Below are positions 34,299-42,549 of a stretch of DNA of 64,000 bases, piece after piece. The first letter of the stretch is position 1. The number at the start of each line of letters is the position of its first letter. Origin of the DNA: Streptomyces candidus (GTDB taxonomy: Bacteria > Actinomycetota > Actinomycetes > Streptomycetales > Streptomycetaceae); contig NZ_JACHEM010000003.1 in the NCBI RefSeq assembly GCF_014207445.1, forward strand, positions 310,001 to 374,000, read 5' to 3'. Below the pieces are notes generated by a model. That model worked only from the letters and a program-made list of their open reading frames with translations, did not search any database and was not told the DNA's origin. Made by a program: the position numbers and the translations under genes.

Positions 34299-35407
34299 AG
34301 AAGTTCGACAAGGAGCGGTTGCTCCTGGGCATCGCGGCCCCGCTGCTCGCGATCGTGGCCGCGTTCCTGGTCACCGCCGTGGTGCTGGTGGCCACCGGCA
34401 AGGAGCCGTTCAGCGCGTTCGGCATCATGTTCGACTACGGCATGAAGTCGGACAGCCAGGTCTACATCCTGAACAAGGCCACCACCTATTACCTGGCAGG
34501 TCTCGCGGTCGCCGTCGGCTTCCGGATGAACCTCTTCAACATCGGCGTCGACGGCCAGTACCGCCTGGCCGCCTTCTTCGCCGCCGCCCTCGGCGGCGCG
34601 CTGACCCTGCCCGGCTTCCTCCAGATCCCGCTGATCATCCTCACCGCGATGATCGTCGGCGCCATGTGGGCCGGTATCGCCGGTGTCCTCAAGGTCACCC
34701 GGGGCGTCTCCGAGGTCGTCTCGACGATCATGCTCAACATGATCGCCACCGCGATCATCGGCTACCTCCTCCAGGACGGCCGGCTCGGCCAGCTGGACAG
34801 CGCGGGAACCAAGGTCTCCACCAAGCCGCTGCCGGAGTCCTCGCACTTCTTCGTCTTCCCGACCGTGCCGGACCAGGTGTGGGGCTTCATCGTCGTCGCC
34901 GCACTGGCCGGTGTCGCGTACTGGTTCATCCTGTCGCGCACCCGCTTCGGCTTCGACCTGCGCACCGTGGGCCAGTCCGAGTCGGCGGCCGACGCCAGTG
35001 GCGTCAACGTCAAGAAGATGATCATCACCTCGATGCTGATCTCCGGTCTGGTGGCCGGTCTGGTCGGCATGCCGACGCTGCTCAACGACTCCTTCGAGTA
35101 CGGCGGCGACTTCCCCACCGGCATCGGCTTCACCGGCATTGCCATCGCCCTCCTGGGCCGCAACCACCCCGTCGGCATCGCCCTGGGCGCACTCCTGTGG
35201 GGCTTCCTGGAACGCGGTTCCGGAAAGCTCGAATTCGAGGGGTACGACCGGGAGATCGTCGGCGTCATCCAGGGCGTGATCGTCCTGTCCGTCGTCATCG
35301 CCTACGAGGTCGTCCGCCGTTACGGCCTCAAGCGCCAGCAGCGGCAGGTCGGCGAGAAGCTCGCCGCCCAGGCCAAGAACTCCAAGAAGCAGGAGGTGTC
35401 GGCGTGA
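34295..35407 (+). CDS. Nucleoside ABC transporter permease 1
   Basis: This 370-aa permease has about nine membrane helices and the branched-chain/ribose-type permease pattern, including MNLFNIGVDGQYRLAA and RTVGQSESAADASGVNVKK, the loop that meets the ATPase. The ATG overlaps the ATPase stop (ATGA), and the stop overlaps the next permease (GTGA). With the second permease and the BMP lipoprotein it forms a nucleoside importer. Confidence 0.92.
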   Translation: MKKFDKERLLLGIAAPLLAIVAAFLVTAVVLVATGKEPFSAFGIMFDYGMKSDSQVYILNKATTYYLAGLAVAVGFRMNLFNIGVDGQYRLAAFFAAALGGALTLPGFLQIPLIILTAMIVGAMWAGIAGVLKVTRGVSEVVSTIMLNMIATAIIGYLLQDGRLGQLDSAGTKVSTKPLPESSHFFVFPTVPDQVWGFIVVAALAGVAYWFILSRTRFGFDLRTVGQSESAADASGVNVKKMIITSMLISGLVAGLVGMPTLLNDSFEYGGDFPTGIGFTGIAIALLGRNHPVGIALGALLWGFLERGSGKLEFEGYDREIVGVIQGVIVLSVVIAYEVVRRYGLKRQQRQVGEKLAAQAKNSKKQEVSA

Positions 35408-36684
35408 GTACGGCGACCACCGCCCCGGCGGCCAAGTCCCCGGCGGGCAAGAAGGCGGGCAAGCGCCGCCTCTCCCTCCCGGTCGTCCTGCTCATCGTCG
35501 CGGGCGCGCTGATCGCCCTGTCGGCGGTGCGCGCCATCACCGGCGCGCAGGACATCACCGCGTCCGGCCAGATCGGCGCGGCGCTGTCCATGGCCGTGCC
35601 GATCGGCCTCGCCGGTCTCGGCGGCCTGTGGGCGGAGCGCGCGGGCGTCGTCAACATCGGCCTCGAAGGCATGATGATCCTCGGCACCTTCTTCGGCGCC
35701 TGGGCGGGCTGGCAGACCAACCCGTGGATCGGCGTGCTGGCCGGTGTGCTCGGCGGGATGTTCGGCGGTCTGCTGCACGCGGTCGCCACCGTGAGCTTCG
35801 GCGTCGACCACATCATCTCCGGCATCGCGATCAACATCCTGGCGCTCGGTGTCACCTCGTACTTCGCGAAGCTCTGGTTCAACAGCCCCGAGGCCGCGGC
35901 CAAGGGCGGCAGCCCCAAGCAGTCCCCGCCCGCCGAGTCGATCGACACGCTGAGCCTGCCCGGGGTCTCCGACTGGCTGTACTCGGTGGAGAAGCACCAC
36001 TGGTTCTTCGTCTCGGACGTCGCGGGCATCCTCGGCGGCCTGGTCACCAAGGTGTCGCTGCTGACGATCGTCGCCGTGCTGCTGTTCGTGCTGACGTTCT
36101 GGGTGCTCTGGAAGACCCCGTTCGGGCTGCGCCTGCGCTCCGCGGGCGAGAACCCGATCGCCGCCGAGTCGCTGGGCGTCAACGTCTACAAGTACAAGTA
36201 CATCGCCGTGATCGTCTCGGGCGGCATGGCCGGCCTCGGCGGCGCGTTCCTGTCCCTGGTCACCTCGCACATCTACAACGAGGGCCAGACCGGCGGCCGC
36301 GGCTACATCGGCCTCGCCGCGATGATCTTCGGCAACTGGCGTCCGGGCGGCCTCGCCATGGGCGCGGGCCTCTTCGGCTTCGCCGACGCGCTCCAGCTGC
36401 GCAACGGCGGCACCTCGGTGCACGCGCTGTTGCTGCTCCTGGTCGTCCTGCTGGTGGGCCTGGCGCTGTGGAAGGCATACAGGAAGGCGTTCGTCGCTGC
36501 TGCCATCTGCGCCGTGATCGCGGCGGGCGTGCTGGTCTGGTACCTCGGTACGGACACCGTGCCCACCGAGTTCGTGAGCGCGACCCCGTACGTGGTCACC
36601 CTCCTGGTGCTCTCGCTGTCCGCGCAGCGGCTGCGGATGCCCAAGGCCGACGGCATGCGCTACCGCAAGGGGCAGGGCAAGTGA
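35404..36684 (+). CDS. Nucleoside ABC transporter permease 2
   Basis: This 426-aa permease has about ten helices and the matching family segment ERAGVVNIGLEGMMILG. The coupling loop is RSAGENPIAAESLGVNVYK, and GYIGLAAMIFGNWRPGG follows. A C-terminal extension of about 70 residues adds two more helices. The GTG at 35404 overlaps the first permease by 4 nt, and its TGA overlaps the cytidine deaminase GTG, so import and deamination are translationally linked. Confidence 0.92.
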   Translation: MSTATTAPAAKSPAGKKAGKRRLSLPVVLLIVAGALIALSAVRAITGAQDITASGQIGAALSMAVPIGLAGLGGLWAERAGVVNIGLEGMMILGTFFGAWAGWQTNPWIGVLAGVLGGMFGGLLHAVATVSFGVDHIISGIAINILALGVTSYFAKLWFNSPEAAAKGGSPKQSPPAESIDTLSLPGVSDWLYSVEKHHWFFVSDVAGILGGLVTKVSLLTIVAVLLFVLTFWVLWKTPFGLRLRSAGENPIAAESLGVNVYKYKYIAVIVSGGMAGLGGAFLSLVTSHIYNEGQTGGRGYIGLAAMIFGNWRPGGLAMGAGLFGFADALQLRNGGTSVHALLLLLVVLLVGLALWKAYRKAFVAAAICAVIAAGVLVWYLGTDTVPTEFVSATPYVVTLLVLSLSAQRLRMPKADGMRYRKGQGK

Positions 36685-37097
36685 CCGCCCCCGACGCCGC
36701 GGCGGTCGACTGGGAGCTGCTCCGGGAGGCGGCCAGGGACGCGATGTCCCGGGCGTACGTCCCGTACTCGAAGTACCCGGTCGGCGCGGCGGCGCTGGCC
36801 GACGACGGCAGCGGCACGGTCCGCACCGTGGCCGGCTGCAACGTGGAGAACGCCTCGTACGGGCTGTCGCTGTGCGCCGAGTGCGGGCTGGTGTCCGCGC
36901 TCCAGGCGAGCGGCGGCGGCCGGCTGACGCACTTCACCTGCGTCGACGGCCGGGGCGAGAACCTGATGCCGTGCGGCCGTTGCCGTCAGCTGCTGTACGA
37001 GTTCGGCGGTCCGGAGCTCCTGATGGAGACCTCGTCCGGGGTCCGCACCCTCGGCGAGATGCTGCCGGACGCCTTTGGCCCGCAGCACCTCAAGTAG
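36681..37097 (+). CDS. cdd: Cytidine deaminase
   Basis: This 138-aa enzyme converts cytidine and deoxycytidine to uridine forms. It is the small tetrameric zinc type: C65-A66-E67 supplies one Zn ligand and the catalytic Glu, and P97-C98-x2-C101 supplies the other two. NVENASYGLSLCAEC is the family signature. The GTG at 36681 overlaps the permease stop. It is the last gene of the transporter operon, followed by a hairpin. Confidence 0.95.
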   Translation: MTAPDAAAVDWELLREAARDAMSRAYVPYSKYPVGAAALADDGSGTVRTVAGCNVENASYGLSLCAECGLVSALQASGGGRLTHFTCVDGRGENLMPCGRCRQLLYEFGGPELLMETSSGVRTLGEMLPDAFGPQHLK

Positions 37098-37104
37098 TAC
37101 GTTC

Positions 37105-37139
37105 GCGGCCCCGTCATCGTTTCCCGGTGGCGGGGCCGC
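37105..37139 (+). terminator. Hairpin between cdd and deoA
   Basis: GCGGCCCCG (37105-37113) pairs with CGGGGCCGC (37131-37139) over a 17-nt loop, starting 7 nt after the cdd stop. It lies before the operator of deoA, so deoA can have its own transcript. Confidence 0.6.
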
Positions 37140-37154
37140 ACCCCTTTCCCAGCG

Positions 37155-37169
37155 CAACGCGCGTAGATT
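37155..37169 (+). promoter_or_regulatory. Operator and -10 region of deoA
   Basis: CAACGCGCGTAG (37155-37166) matches the shared nucleoside palindrome at 11 of 12 bases. TAGATT (37164-37169) overlaps its right end and could be the -10. The deoA ATG is 35 nt downstream of the operator. Confidence 0.6.
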
Positions 37170-37200
37170 CGCACCCAGTCGTACGACCGGAAGGAACCCC

Positions 37201-38490
37201 ATGGACGTCATCTCCGTCATCCGCACCAAGCGCGACCGCGGCGAGCTGAGCCCCGAGCAGATCGACTGGGTCATCGACGCGTACACGCGCGGAGCGGTCG
37301 CCGACGAGCAGATGTCGGCCCTGGCCATGGCGATCCTGCTGAACGGCATGAACCGGACCGAGATCGCCCGCTGGACCGCCGCCATGATCGCCTCCGGCGA
37401 GCGCATGAACTTCGACCAGCTGTCCCGCCCGACCGCCGACAAGCACTCCACCGGCGGCGTCGGCGACAAGATCACCCTCCCGCTGGCCCCGCTGGTCGCG
37501 GCCTGCGGTGCGGCCGTGCCGCAGCTCTCCGGCCGGGGCCTGGGCCACACCGGCGGCACCCTCGACAAGCTGGAGTCCATCCCCGGCTGGCGCGCGCTGC
37601 TGTCCAATGCCGAGATGCTCGACGTCCTGGAATCCACCGGCGCGGTCATCTGCGCCGCCGGTGACGGTCTGGCCCCCGCCGACAAGAAGCTGTACGCGCT
37701 GCGCGACGTGACCGGCACCGTCGAGGCCATCCCGCTGATCGCCTCCTCGATCATGTCCAAGAAGATCGCCGAAGGCACCGGCTCGCTGGTGCTGGACGTC
37801 AAGGTCGGCTCCGGCGCCTTCATGAAGACCATCGAGGACGCCCGCGAGCTGGCCTCCACGATGGTCGGCCTGGGCACCGACCACGGGGTGAAGACCGTGG
37901 CGCTGCTGACCGACATGGCGACCCCGCTCGGCCTGACCGCGGGCAACGCCCTGGAGGTACGGGAGTCCGTCGAGGTCCTGGCCGGCGGCGGCCCCGCCGA
38001 CGTCGTGGAGCTGACCCTCGCACTGGCCCGCGAGATGCTGGACGCGGCGGGCCTGCCGGACGCCGACCCGGAGAAGGCGCTGCGCGACGGGTCCGCGATG
38101 GACGTGTGGCGCCGCATGATCCAGGCGCAGGGCGGCGACCCGGACGCGGAGCTTCCGGTGGCCCGCGAGCAGCATGTGATCAACGCCTCCTCCAGCGGGG
38201 TGCTGACCAGGCTGGACGCCTACGCGGTGGGCGTCGCAGCCTGGCGGCTCGGCGCGGGCCGGGCCCGCAAGGAGGACGTCGTCCAGGCCGGCGCGGGCAT
38301 CGAACTGCACGCCAAGCCCGGTGACAGGGTCGTCGCGGGCCAGCCGCTGATGACGCTGCACACCGACACCCCGGAGAAGTTCGCGTACGCCATCGAGGCG
38401 CTGGACGGCGGCGTGCTGACCGCCGACGCGCACTCCGCGGCGGCGGCCGACTTCGTTCCGGCACCGATCGTGCTGGACCGGATCGCCTGA
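37201..38490 (+). CDS. deoA: Thymidine/pyrimidine-nucleoside phosphorylase
   Basis: This 429-aa enzyme splits thymidine or uridine with phosphate to the base and (deoxy)ribose-1-phosphate. Family signatures are LSPEQIDWVIDAYTRG, the phosphate-binding DKHSTGGVGDK, SGRGLGHTGGTLDKLES, the LTDMATPLGLTAGNALEV segment, and a C-terminal domain with GIELHAKPGDRV. The ATG at 37201 has GGAAGGAA just upstream. It lies between its own operator and a downstream hairpin. Its products feed the mutase and DeoC steps further right. Confidence 0.95.
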   Translation: MDVISVIRTKRDRGELSPEQIDWVIDAYTRGAVADEQMSALAMAILLNGMNRTEIARWTAAMIASGERMNFDQLSRPTADKHSTGGVGDKITLPLAPLVAACGAAVPQLSGRGLGHTGGTLDKLESIPGWRALLSNAEMLDVLESTGAVICAAGDGLAPADKKLYALRDVTGTVEAIPLIASSIMSKKIAEGTGSLVLDVKVGSGAFMKTIEDARELASTMVGLGTDHGVKTVALLTDMATPLGLTAGNALEVRESVEVLAGGGPADVVELTLALAREMLDAAGLPDADPEKALRDGSAMDVWRRMIQAQGGDPDAELPVAREQHVINASSSGVLTRLDAYAVGVAAWRLGAGRARKEDVVQAGAGIELHAKPGDRVVAGQPLMTLHTDTPEKFAYAIEALDGGVLTADAHSAAAADFVPAPIVLDRIA

Positions 38491-38495
38491 GCCGG

Positions 38496-38512
38496 GGCAC
38501 TCTGGGAGTGCC
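38496..38512 (+). terminator. Small hairpin after deoA
   Basis: GGCACTC (38496-38502) and GAGTGCC (38506-38512) form a 7-bp stem with a 3-nt loop, 5 nt after the deoA stop. No T run follows. Confidence 0.45.
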
Positions 38513-38604
38513 AAGCTCTGTGACGCACGGGGCCGGTGGGGTATCGCGCCCCGCCGGTCCCGTGTCGTGTGCGGGGTCCCCCGCGATGCGTGTGCGGGGG
38601 AACG

Positions 38605-38651
38605 CGCCCGGTACGGGAGTGCGGGAGGACACGCCCGGTACGGGAGTGCGG
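38605..38651 (+). repeat. Short direct repeat in a 348-base intergenic stretch
   Basis: CGCCCGGTACGGGAGTGCGG occurs twice (38605-38624 and 38632-38651), 27 nt apart. It lies in the gene-free region 38491-38838, which otherwise shows only the deoA hairpin. Two copies are too few for a CRISPR, and no promoter is evident. Confidence 0.5.
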
Positions 38652-38838
38652 AAACCTTTCGGCGCATGCGGGAACGCGACGCCGCGCCGCGGCCGTCTTC
38701 CGTACGAGGCGCGCTTGGCGTACGCATGTACGACCGACGTCGTTTCGTCCACCGGCCGCTTCGGCCGCGCACCCACCCCCTGGTTCGTCAGGAGCCGGGG
38801 AACCACCAAGCCCCTCGAACGCCCAGGAGAGCCGGACC

Positions 38839-40149
38839 ATGACCGTCGCGCCCCCGCCGCAGCGGACCGCGCAACAGCCCACGCCGCCCGGCCCGCACCC
38901 CGCACCCGGCACACCGGAGTCCGGTGACGGGCGCCGGCTGCGCGTTCCCCGGTGGAAGCCGGCGCTCCACGGCGCGGACCGGGACGTCCTGTGGCTGTAC
39001 CTGCTCACCCGGGTCGGGCTGTGGGTCACCTCGTACAGCGTGGCCTGGCTCTTCCCGGGCAACGGCGACGCGAAGGACGCGCCCTCGGCGCTCTCGCGGT
39101 GGGCGCAGTGGGACTGGACGCACTTCCTGCACATCGCCCAGGCCGGGTACTTCCCCGAGGGTGCCGGCCCCGGCACACCGGACTGGGACAACCGGGAGGC
39201 CTTCTTCCCCGGCTTTCCGCTGGTGCTGCGCGCCGTCCACACCGTCGTCCCGGACTGGACCCTCGCCGGGCTGCTGATCTCCTTCGTGTCGGGCGCGGTC
39301 GTGGTCCTGGCGCTGGCCCGAATAGCGAGGCTGCACCTGCCGGGCGAGCAGACCGCCCCCGGCCCGGTGCAGCGCTCCGGTTCCTCCGACTCCCCGTCGC
39401 CCGCCGGACAGCGGGCCGTGCTCTTCCTGCTGCTCTCGCCCTGCGCGGTGTTCCTCGCCGCCGGGTACACCGAGGCGCTCTTCCTCGCGTTCGCGCTGCC
39501 CGCCTGGCTGGCCGCGCAGCGCCACCAGTGGGCGATGGCCGGGCTGCTCACCGCACTCGCCACCGGCGTGCGGATCTCCGGGCTCTTCGTCGCCGCGGCC
39601 ATCGGCGTGCACTTCCTGATCACCGCGTGGCGGGCCCGCTCCGCGAGGGCCTGGCGGCCGCTGCCCTGGACGCTGCTGCCCGCCCTGCCCGCCCTGCTCT
39701 ACAGCGCCTACCTGTATGCGCACACCGGCGACTGGATGGCCTGGAAGCACGCCCAGGAACGCGGCTGGTACCGCCAGTTCCACGCCCCCTGGGAGTCCTG
39801 GGCCACCACCTGGCGGGCCGCGTTCGACGGCGCTTACCCCACCGGGTACGCCTACATGTGGCAGGCGGAACTGCTCGCCATGGTCGTCGGCCTCGTCCTG
39901 CTCGGGGTGCTGCTGTGGCTGCGCCGCTGGCCCGAGGCCGTGTACCTCGCCCTCAGCCTGTGGGCGCTCGGCACCTCGTACTGGTTCACGTCCGTGCCCC
40001 GAGCCACCCTCCTGTGGTGGCCGCTGTGGACGCTGCTCGCCGCGTGGAGCGTGCGCAGTCCGCGGGTGAAGACGGCGTACGTGATGGTGGCGGCGCCGCT
40101 CATGATGATCTTCGCCGTGTCGTACCTGTCGGGCCGCTGGACGGGCTGA
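38839..40149 (+). CDS. PIG-V-like mannosyltransferase family membrane protein
   Basis: This 436-aa protein has about ten membrane helices and the PIG-V/GT76 look: a polar segment after helix one with RWAQWDWTHFLHIAQAGYF, then NREAFFPGFPLV. These carry the Asp and His residues expected near the active site of polyprenyl-phosphomannose-dependent enzymes. A 50-residue Pro-rich cytoplasmic tail precedes the first helix. The ATG at 38839 has AGGAGA 6-8 nt upstream. It stands alone between deoA and the STAS gene. The acceptor is unknown. Confidence 0.78.
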   Translation: MTVAPPPQRTAQQPTPPGPHPAPGTPESGDGRRLRVPRWKPALHGADRDVLWLYLLTRVGLWVTSYSVAWLFPGNGDAKDAPSALSRWAQWDWTHFLHIAQAGYFPEGAGPGTPDWDNREAFFPGFPLVLRAVHTVVPDWTLAGLLISFVSGAVVVLALARIARLHLPGEQTAPGPVQRSGSSDSPSPAGQRAVLFLLLSPCAVFLAAGYTEALFLAFALPAWLAAQRHQWAMAGLLTALATGVRISGLFVAAAIGVHFLITAWRARSARAWRPLPWTLLPALPALLYSAYLYAHTGDWMAWKHAQERGWYRQFHAPWESWATTWRAAFDGAYPTGYAYMWQAELLAMVVGLVLLGVLLWLRRWPEAVYLALSLWALGTSYWFTSVPRATLLWWPLWTLLAAWSVRSPRVKTAYVMVAAPLMMIFAVSYLSGRWTG

Positions 40150-40186
40150 CAGGTCCACCCGGGTGGACGCCGGTCCGCTCCTGCCG

Positions 40187-40696
40187 ATGAGTTTTGGCCG
40201 TCCGCCCGGTCCTACCCCCGTGGAAGACTCATCGACGCATCACCCCATGGCGCTCGTCGGGCCGGTGACCAGGGCCGACGTACCGCACCTGTGCGAGCGG
40301 CTGCGCGCACACCTCCTGGTCACCGGCGCGACGGAACTGCACTGCGACGTCTCCGCCCTCACCGACCCCGGGCTGGCCGCCGTGGAGGCGCTGACCCGGA
40401 TGCGGCTGACCGCCCGGAGGCTGGGGTGCCGCTTCCATCTGGCGCACCCCAGCCGTGAACTGACCGGCCTACTGGACCTCGTCGGCCTCACCTTCGACGC
40501 CACCGGCAGCACCGGCGCCACCGGCAGCACCGCCCCCGGCAGCAGCCGCGGCGGCGGCCTCGAATCCGGAGATCCCCCCGGGGACGGCGGGCGGACCCGG
40601 AGTGCCGTCGGCCTCGATCCTGGCCGGGAGGTCGAACAGCGGGAACCACCGCTTGGTGTCGAGGAACGTGTTGATGTGGGAGATCCGGCCGTCTGA
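40187..40696 (+). CDS. STAS-domain protein, overlapping a convergent sigma-factor gene
   Basis: This protein of about 169 aa carries a STAS domain in residues 20-100 (ALVGPVTRADVPHLCERL, ELHCDVSALTDPGLAAVEAL, LAHPSRELTGLLDLVGL), as in anti-anti-sigma factors. The Ser that would be phosphorylated is not obvious. The last 75 residues lie antisense to the 3' end of the sigma gene and look like a non-selected tail, so the functional protein may be only the first 105 residues. The start is uncertain (GTG 40163, ATG 40187 or ATG 40247), and no ribosome site decides it. Confidence 0.6.
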   Translation: MSFGRPPGPTPVEDSSTHHPMALVGPVTRADVPHLCERLRAHLLVTGATELHCDVSALTDPGLAAVEALTRMRLTARRLGCRFHLAHPSRELTGLLDLVGLTFDATGSTGATGSTAPGSSRGGGLESGDPPGDGGRTRSAVGLDPGREVEQREPPLGVEERVDVGDPAV

Positions 40697-41581
40697 GATC
40701 TCGATGACCTGGAGCGCCCACGGCTCGAAGTGTCCGGCGGGCGTCGGGTGGTACTGGGCGAACGCGGGCGTGCCGTTGGCCACCGTGGCCAGCATCCGCG
40801 AGCCGTTGCACGCCGCACCGTGCGTGAGCATGAAGCCGGTGATGTCCGCGGCGCCGACCAGCCACAGGTCGAACGGGGGCATGGAGAGCACGGCGTCCTC
40901 GTGGAGCAGCGCCGTCAGCGTCTTCATGTCGTAGCCCTCGAAGGCCGCCACATACCGTTCGAGGAGTTTCTGCTGTTCCTCGTCCATCGGCTTGGCGGTG
41001 TCCGACTCGCCCGTCTTCGACTCGGCGAGCGTGGCACGTGCCCGCTGGAGCGCGGAGTTGACCGAGGCGACGCTCGTCTCCAGAAGTTCCGCGACCTCGC
41101 TCGCCTTCCACGCGAGCACCTCGCGCAGGATCAGCACCGCGCGCTGCTTGGGCGGCAGGTGCTGGAGGGCCGCCACGAAGGCCAGCCGTACGGACTCGCG
41201 GGCCACGGCGGTCTCCGCCGGGTCCGCGACGGGGCTCAGTACCCGCCCGTCGGGGACCGGCTCCAGCCACGCCGCCTCCGGCTGCGGGTTCAGCTGCGCC
41301 TGGGCGAGCGGCTTGGGATCGGAGAAGTCCATCGGGCGGGCCCGTTTCTTGCTGCTGCCGAGCATGTCCAGACATACGTTGGTGGCGATCCGGTACAGCC
41401 AGGACCGCAGCGAGGAACGCCCCTCGAACCGGTCCTGACTGCGCCACGCGCGCACCATCGTGTCCTGCACGGCGTCCTCCGCCTCGAAGGCGGAGCCGAG
41501 CATCCGGTAGCAGTAACCGGTCAACTCGGTCCGGTAGTCCTCCAGTTGTGCTTCCACTCCTGGCGTCGCAACATCACTCAC
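40469..41581 (-). CDS. SigX5/SigG-type ECF sigma factor with SnoaL-like domain
   Basis: This 370-aa sigma factor has region 2 (about residues 15-85: YCYRMLGSAFEAEDAVQDTMVRAWRS, RSWLYRIATNVCLDML) and region 4 (about 135-195: LPPKQRAVLILREVLAWKASEV). A SnoaL/NTF2-like domain follows (about 215-335: LLERYVAAFEGYDMKTLTALLHEDAVLSMPP). This build matches the TIGR02960 SigX5 group, where the C-terminal domain regulates the factor. The tail is an Ala/Gly run whose DNA is antisense to the STAS gene. The start GTG at 41581 is preferred over ATG 41602 because homology begins there. Confidence 0.88.
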   Translation of the reverse strand: MSDVATPGVEAQLEDYRTELTGYCYRMLGSAFEAEDAVQDTMVRAWRSQDRFEGRSSLRSWLYRIATNVCLDMLGSSKKRARPMDFSDPKPLAQAQLNPQPEAAWLEPVPDGRVLSPVADPAETAVARESVRLAFVAALQHLPPKQRAVLILREVLAWKASEVAELLETSVASVNSALQRARATLAESKTGESDTAKPMDEEQQKLLERYVAAFEGYDMKTLTALLHEDAVLSMPPFDLWLVGAADITGFMLTHGAACNGSRMLATVANGTPAFAQYHPTPAGHFEPWALQVIEISDGRISHINTFLDTKRWFPLFDLPARIEADGTPGPPAVPGGISGFEAAAAAAAGGGAAGGAGAAGGVEGEADEVQ

Positions 41582-41678
41582 AGGTCCACCCCACCCGTTC
41601 ATCCACCCACCACTGCTGTGTGGTGAAACTCTACGGGAGGGGTCTGACAGCGGCTGCCGAATGCGGTGAACCGCCCTG

Positions 41679-42419
41679 TCACGTACCCGGCTTGCGCCCG
41701 TACACGAAGACGTCGTCACCGCGCTTCAGCAGGTTCCAGTACGCCTTCGCGTCGCCCGGCCGCATGTTGACGCAGCCGCGCGATCCCGGCGGGTTCCACA
41801 TGGACTTGGTCACCGAGTGGAAGGCGATCCCGCCGTCGAAGAACTGCGAGTACGGCATCCACACCTTGTACAGCGACGACCAGTGGTTCAGGGTCCGCTG
41901 GTAGATCCGCTTCGACCCGGTCCTGGTCTCGTTGCCGTCGCGGCCGGTGCGCACCGGGACCGGGCCGTACGTGAGCTTCTTGCCGTCCTGGATCCAGGAC
42001 AGCTGCCGTGTCAGGTCGACGCAGGCGATGCGGCCCTTGTTGGTCGGACACCTGCCGGCCGCGTTCGGGTTGCGCCCGGCGGCCTTCTGCTTGTTCATCA
42101 AGTCCATCGCGCCCCAGGTCACGGAGCCCGCGTACCCGGCGGTGGGCGTGATGCCGTGCTTGGACTGGAAGGCCCGTATCGCACGGCAGTCGGCGGCGGA
42201 CTGCCTGCCGTCCGCCTTCAGCCCCAGGAACCGCTCCACCTGCTTCTGGTACGGCCCCGTGCCCGCCGTGCAGGACGGCGCCGCCTGGGCGGGGGCGGCG
42301 GCCCCCACCGTCAGTGCCACCGGGACCACCATCGCGGCGATCCCCGCGGCGATGCCCGTCCGGGTGCGGAGCGCGTGCCGCAGCCGTACGGTGCCGACTC
42401 TTCCGTTGTTGTCCCCCAT
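41679..42419 (-). CDS. Secreted L,D-transpeptidase with peptidoglycan-binding domain
   Basis: This 246-aa protein has a signal peptide (cleavage near residue 47, AQAAPSC). A peptidoglycan-binding domain spans about 52-110 (VERFLGLKADGRQSAADCRAIRAFQ). The YkuD catalytic domain covers about 133-243, with H201 and S213-R214-G215-C216 where Cys is the nucleophile. It forms 3-3 cross-links or attaches proteins to the wall. The ATG at 42419 has GAGAGGGAA 5-7 nt upstream. A GTCAC-N6-GTGAC palindrome lies 113 nt upstream. Confidence 0.93.
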   Translation of the reverse strand: MGDNNGRVGTVRLRHALRTRTGIAAGIAAMVVPVALTVGAAAPAQAAPSCTAGTGPYQKQVERFLGLKADGRQSAADCRAIRAFQSKHGITPTAGYAGSVTWGAMDLMNKQKAAGRNPNAAGRCPTNKGRIACVDLTRQLSWIQDGKKLTYGPVPVRTGRDGNETRTGSKRIYQRTLNHWSSLYKVWMPYSQFFDGGIAFHSVTKSMWNPPGSRGCVNMRPGDAKAYWNLLKRGDDVFVYGRKPGT

Positions 42420-42531
42420 GGACTTCCCTCTCCCCTGTCGTGCAGCACGCGCGTGCGTGCCGTACTGCACGTTTCCTGCCCGTTCAGACGGGCGGGGAAG
42501 CCAATGCGTTGTACCGACAAGGGAGTTGAAG

Positions 42532-42549
42532 TGTCACGAATTCGTGACA
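42532..42549. promoter_or_regulatory. 18-bp palindrome fitting the GTnAC-N6-GTnAC box
   Basis: TGTCACGAATTCGTGACA is a perfect palindrome that contains GTCAC-gaattc-GTGAC, matching the GTnAC-N6-GTnAC pattern of AfsQ1-, MtrA- or GlnR-like regulators. It overlaps the stop codon of the MFS gene and lies upstream of the L,D-transpeptidase. Confidence 0.5.

Noticed and set aside
38605..38651. Direct repeat considered as a CRISPR fragment.
   Set aside because: Two 20-nt copies with an 7-nt gap, no spacers and no cas genes.
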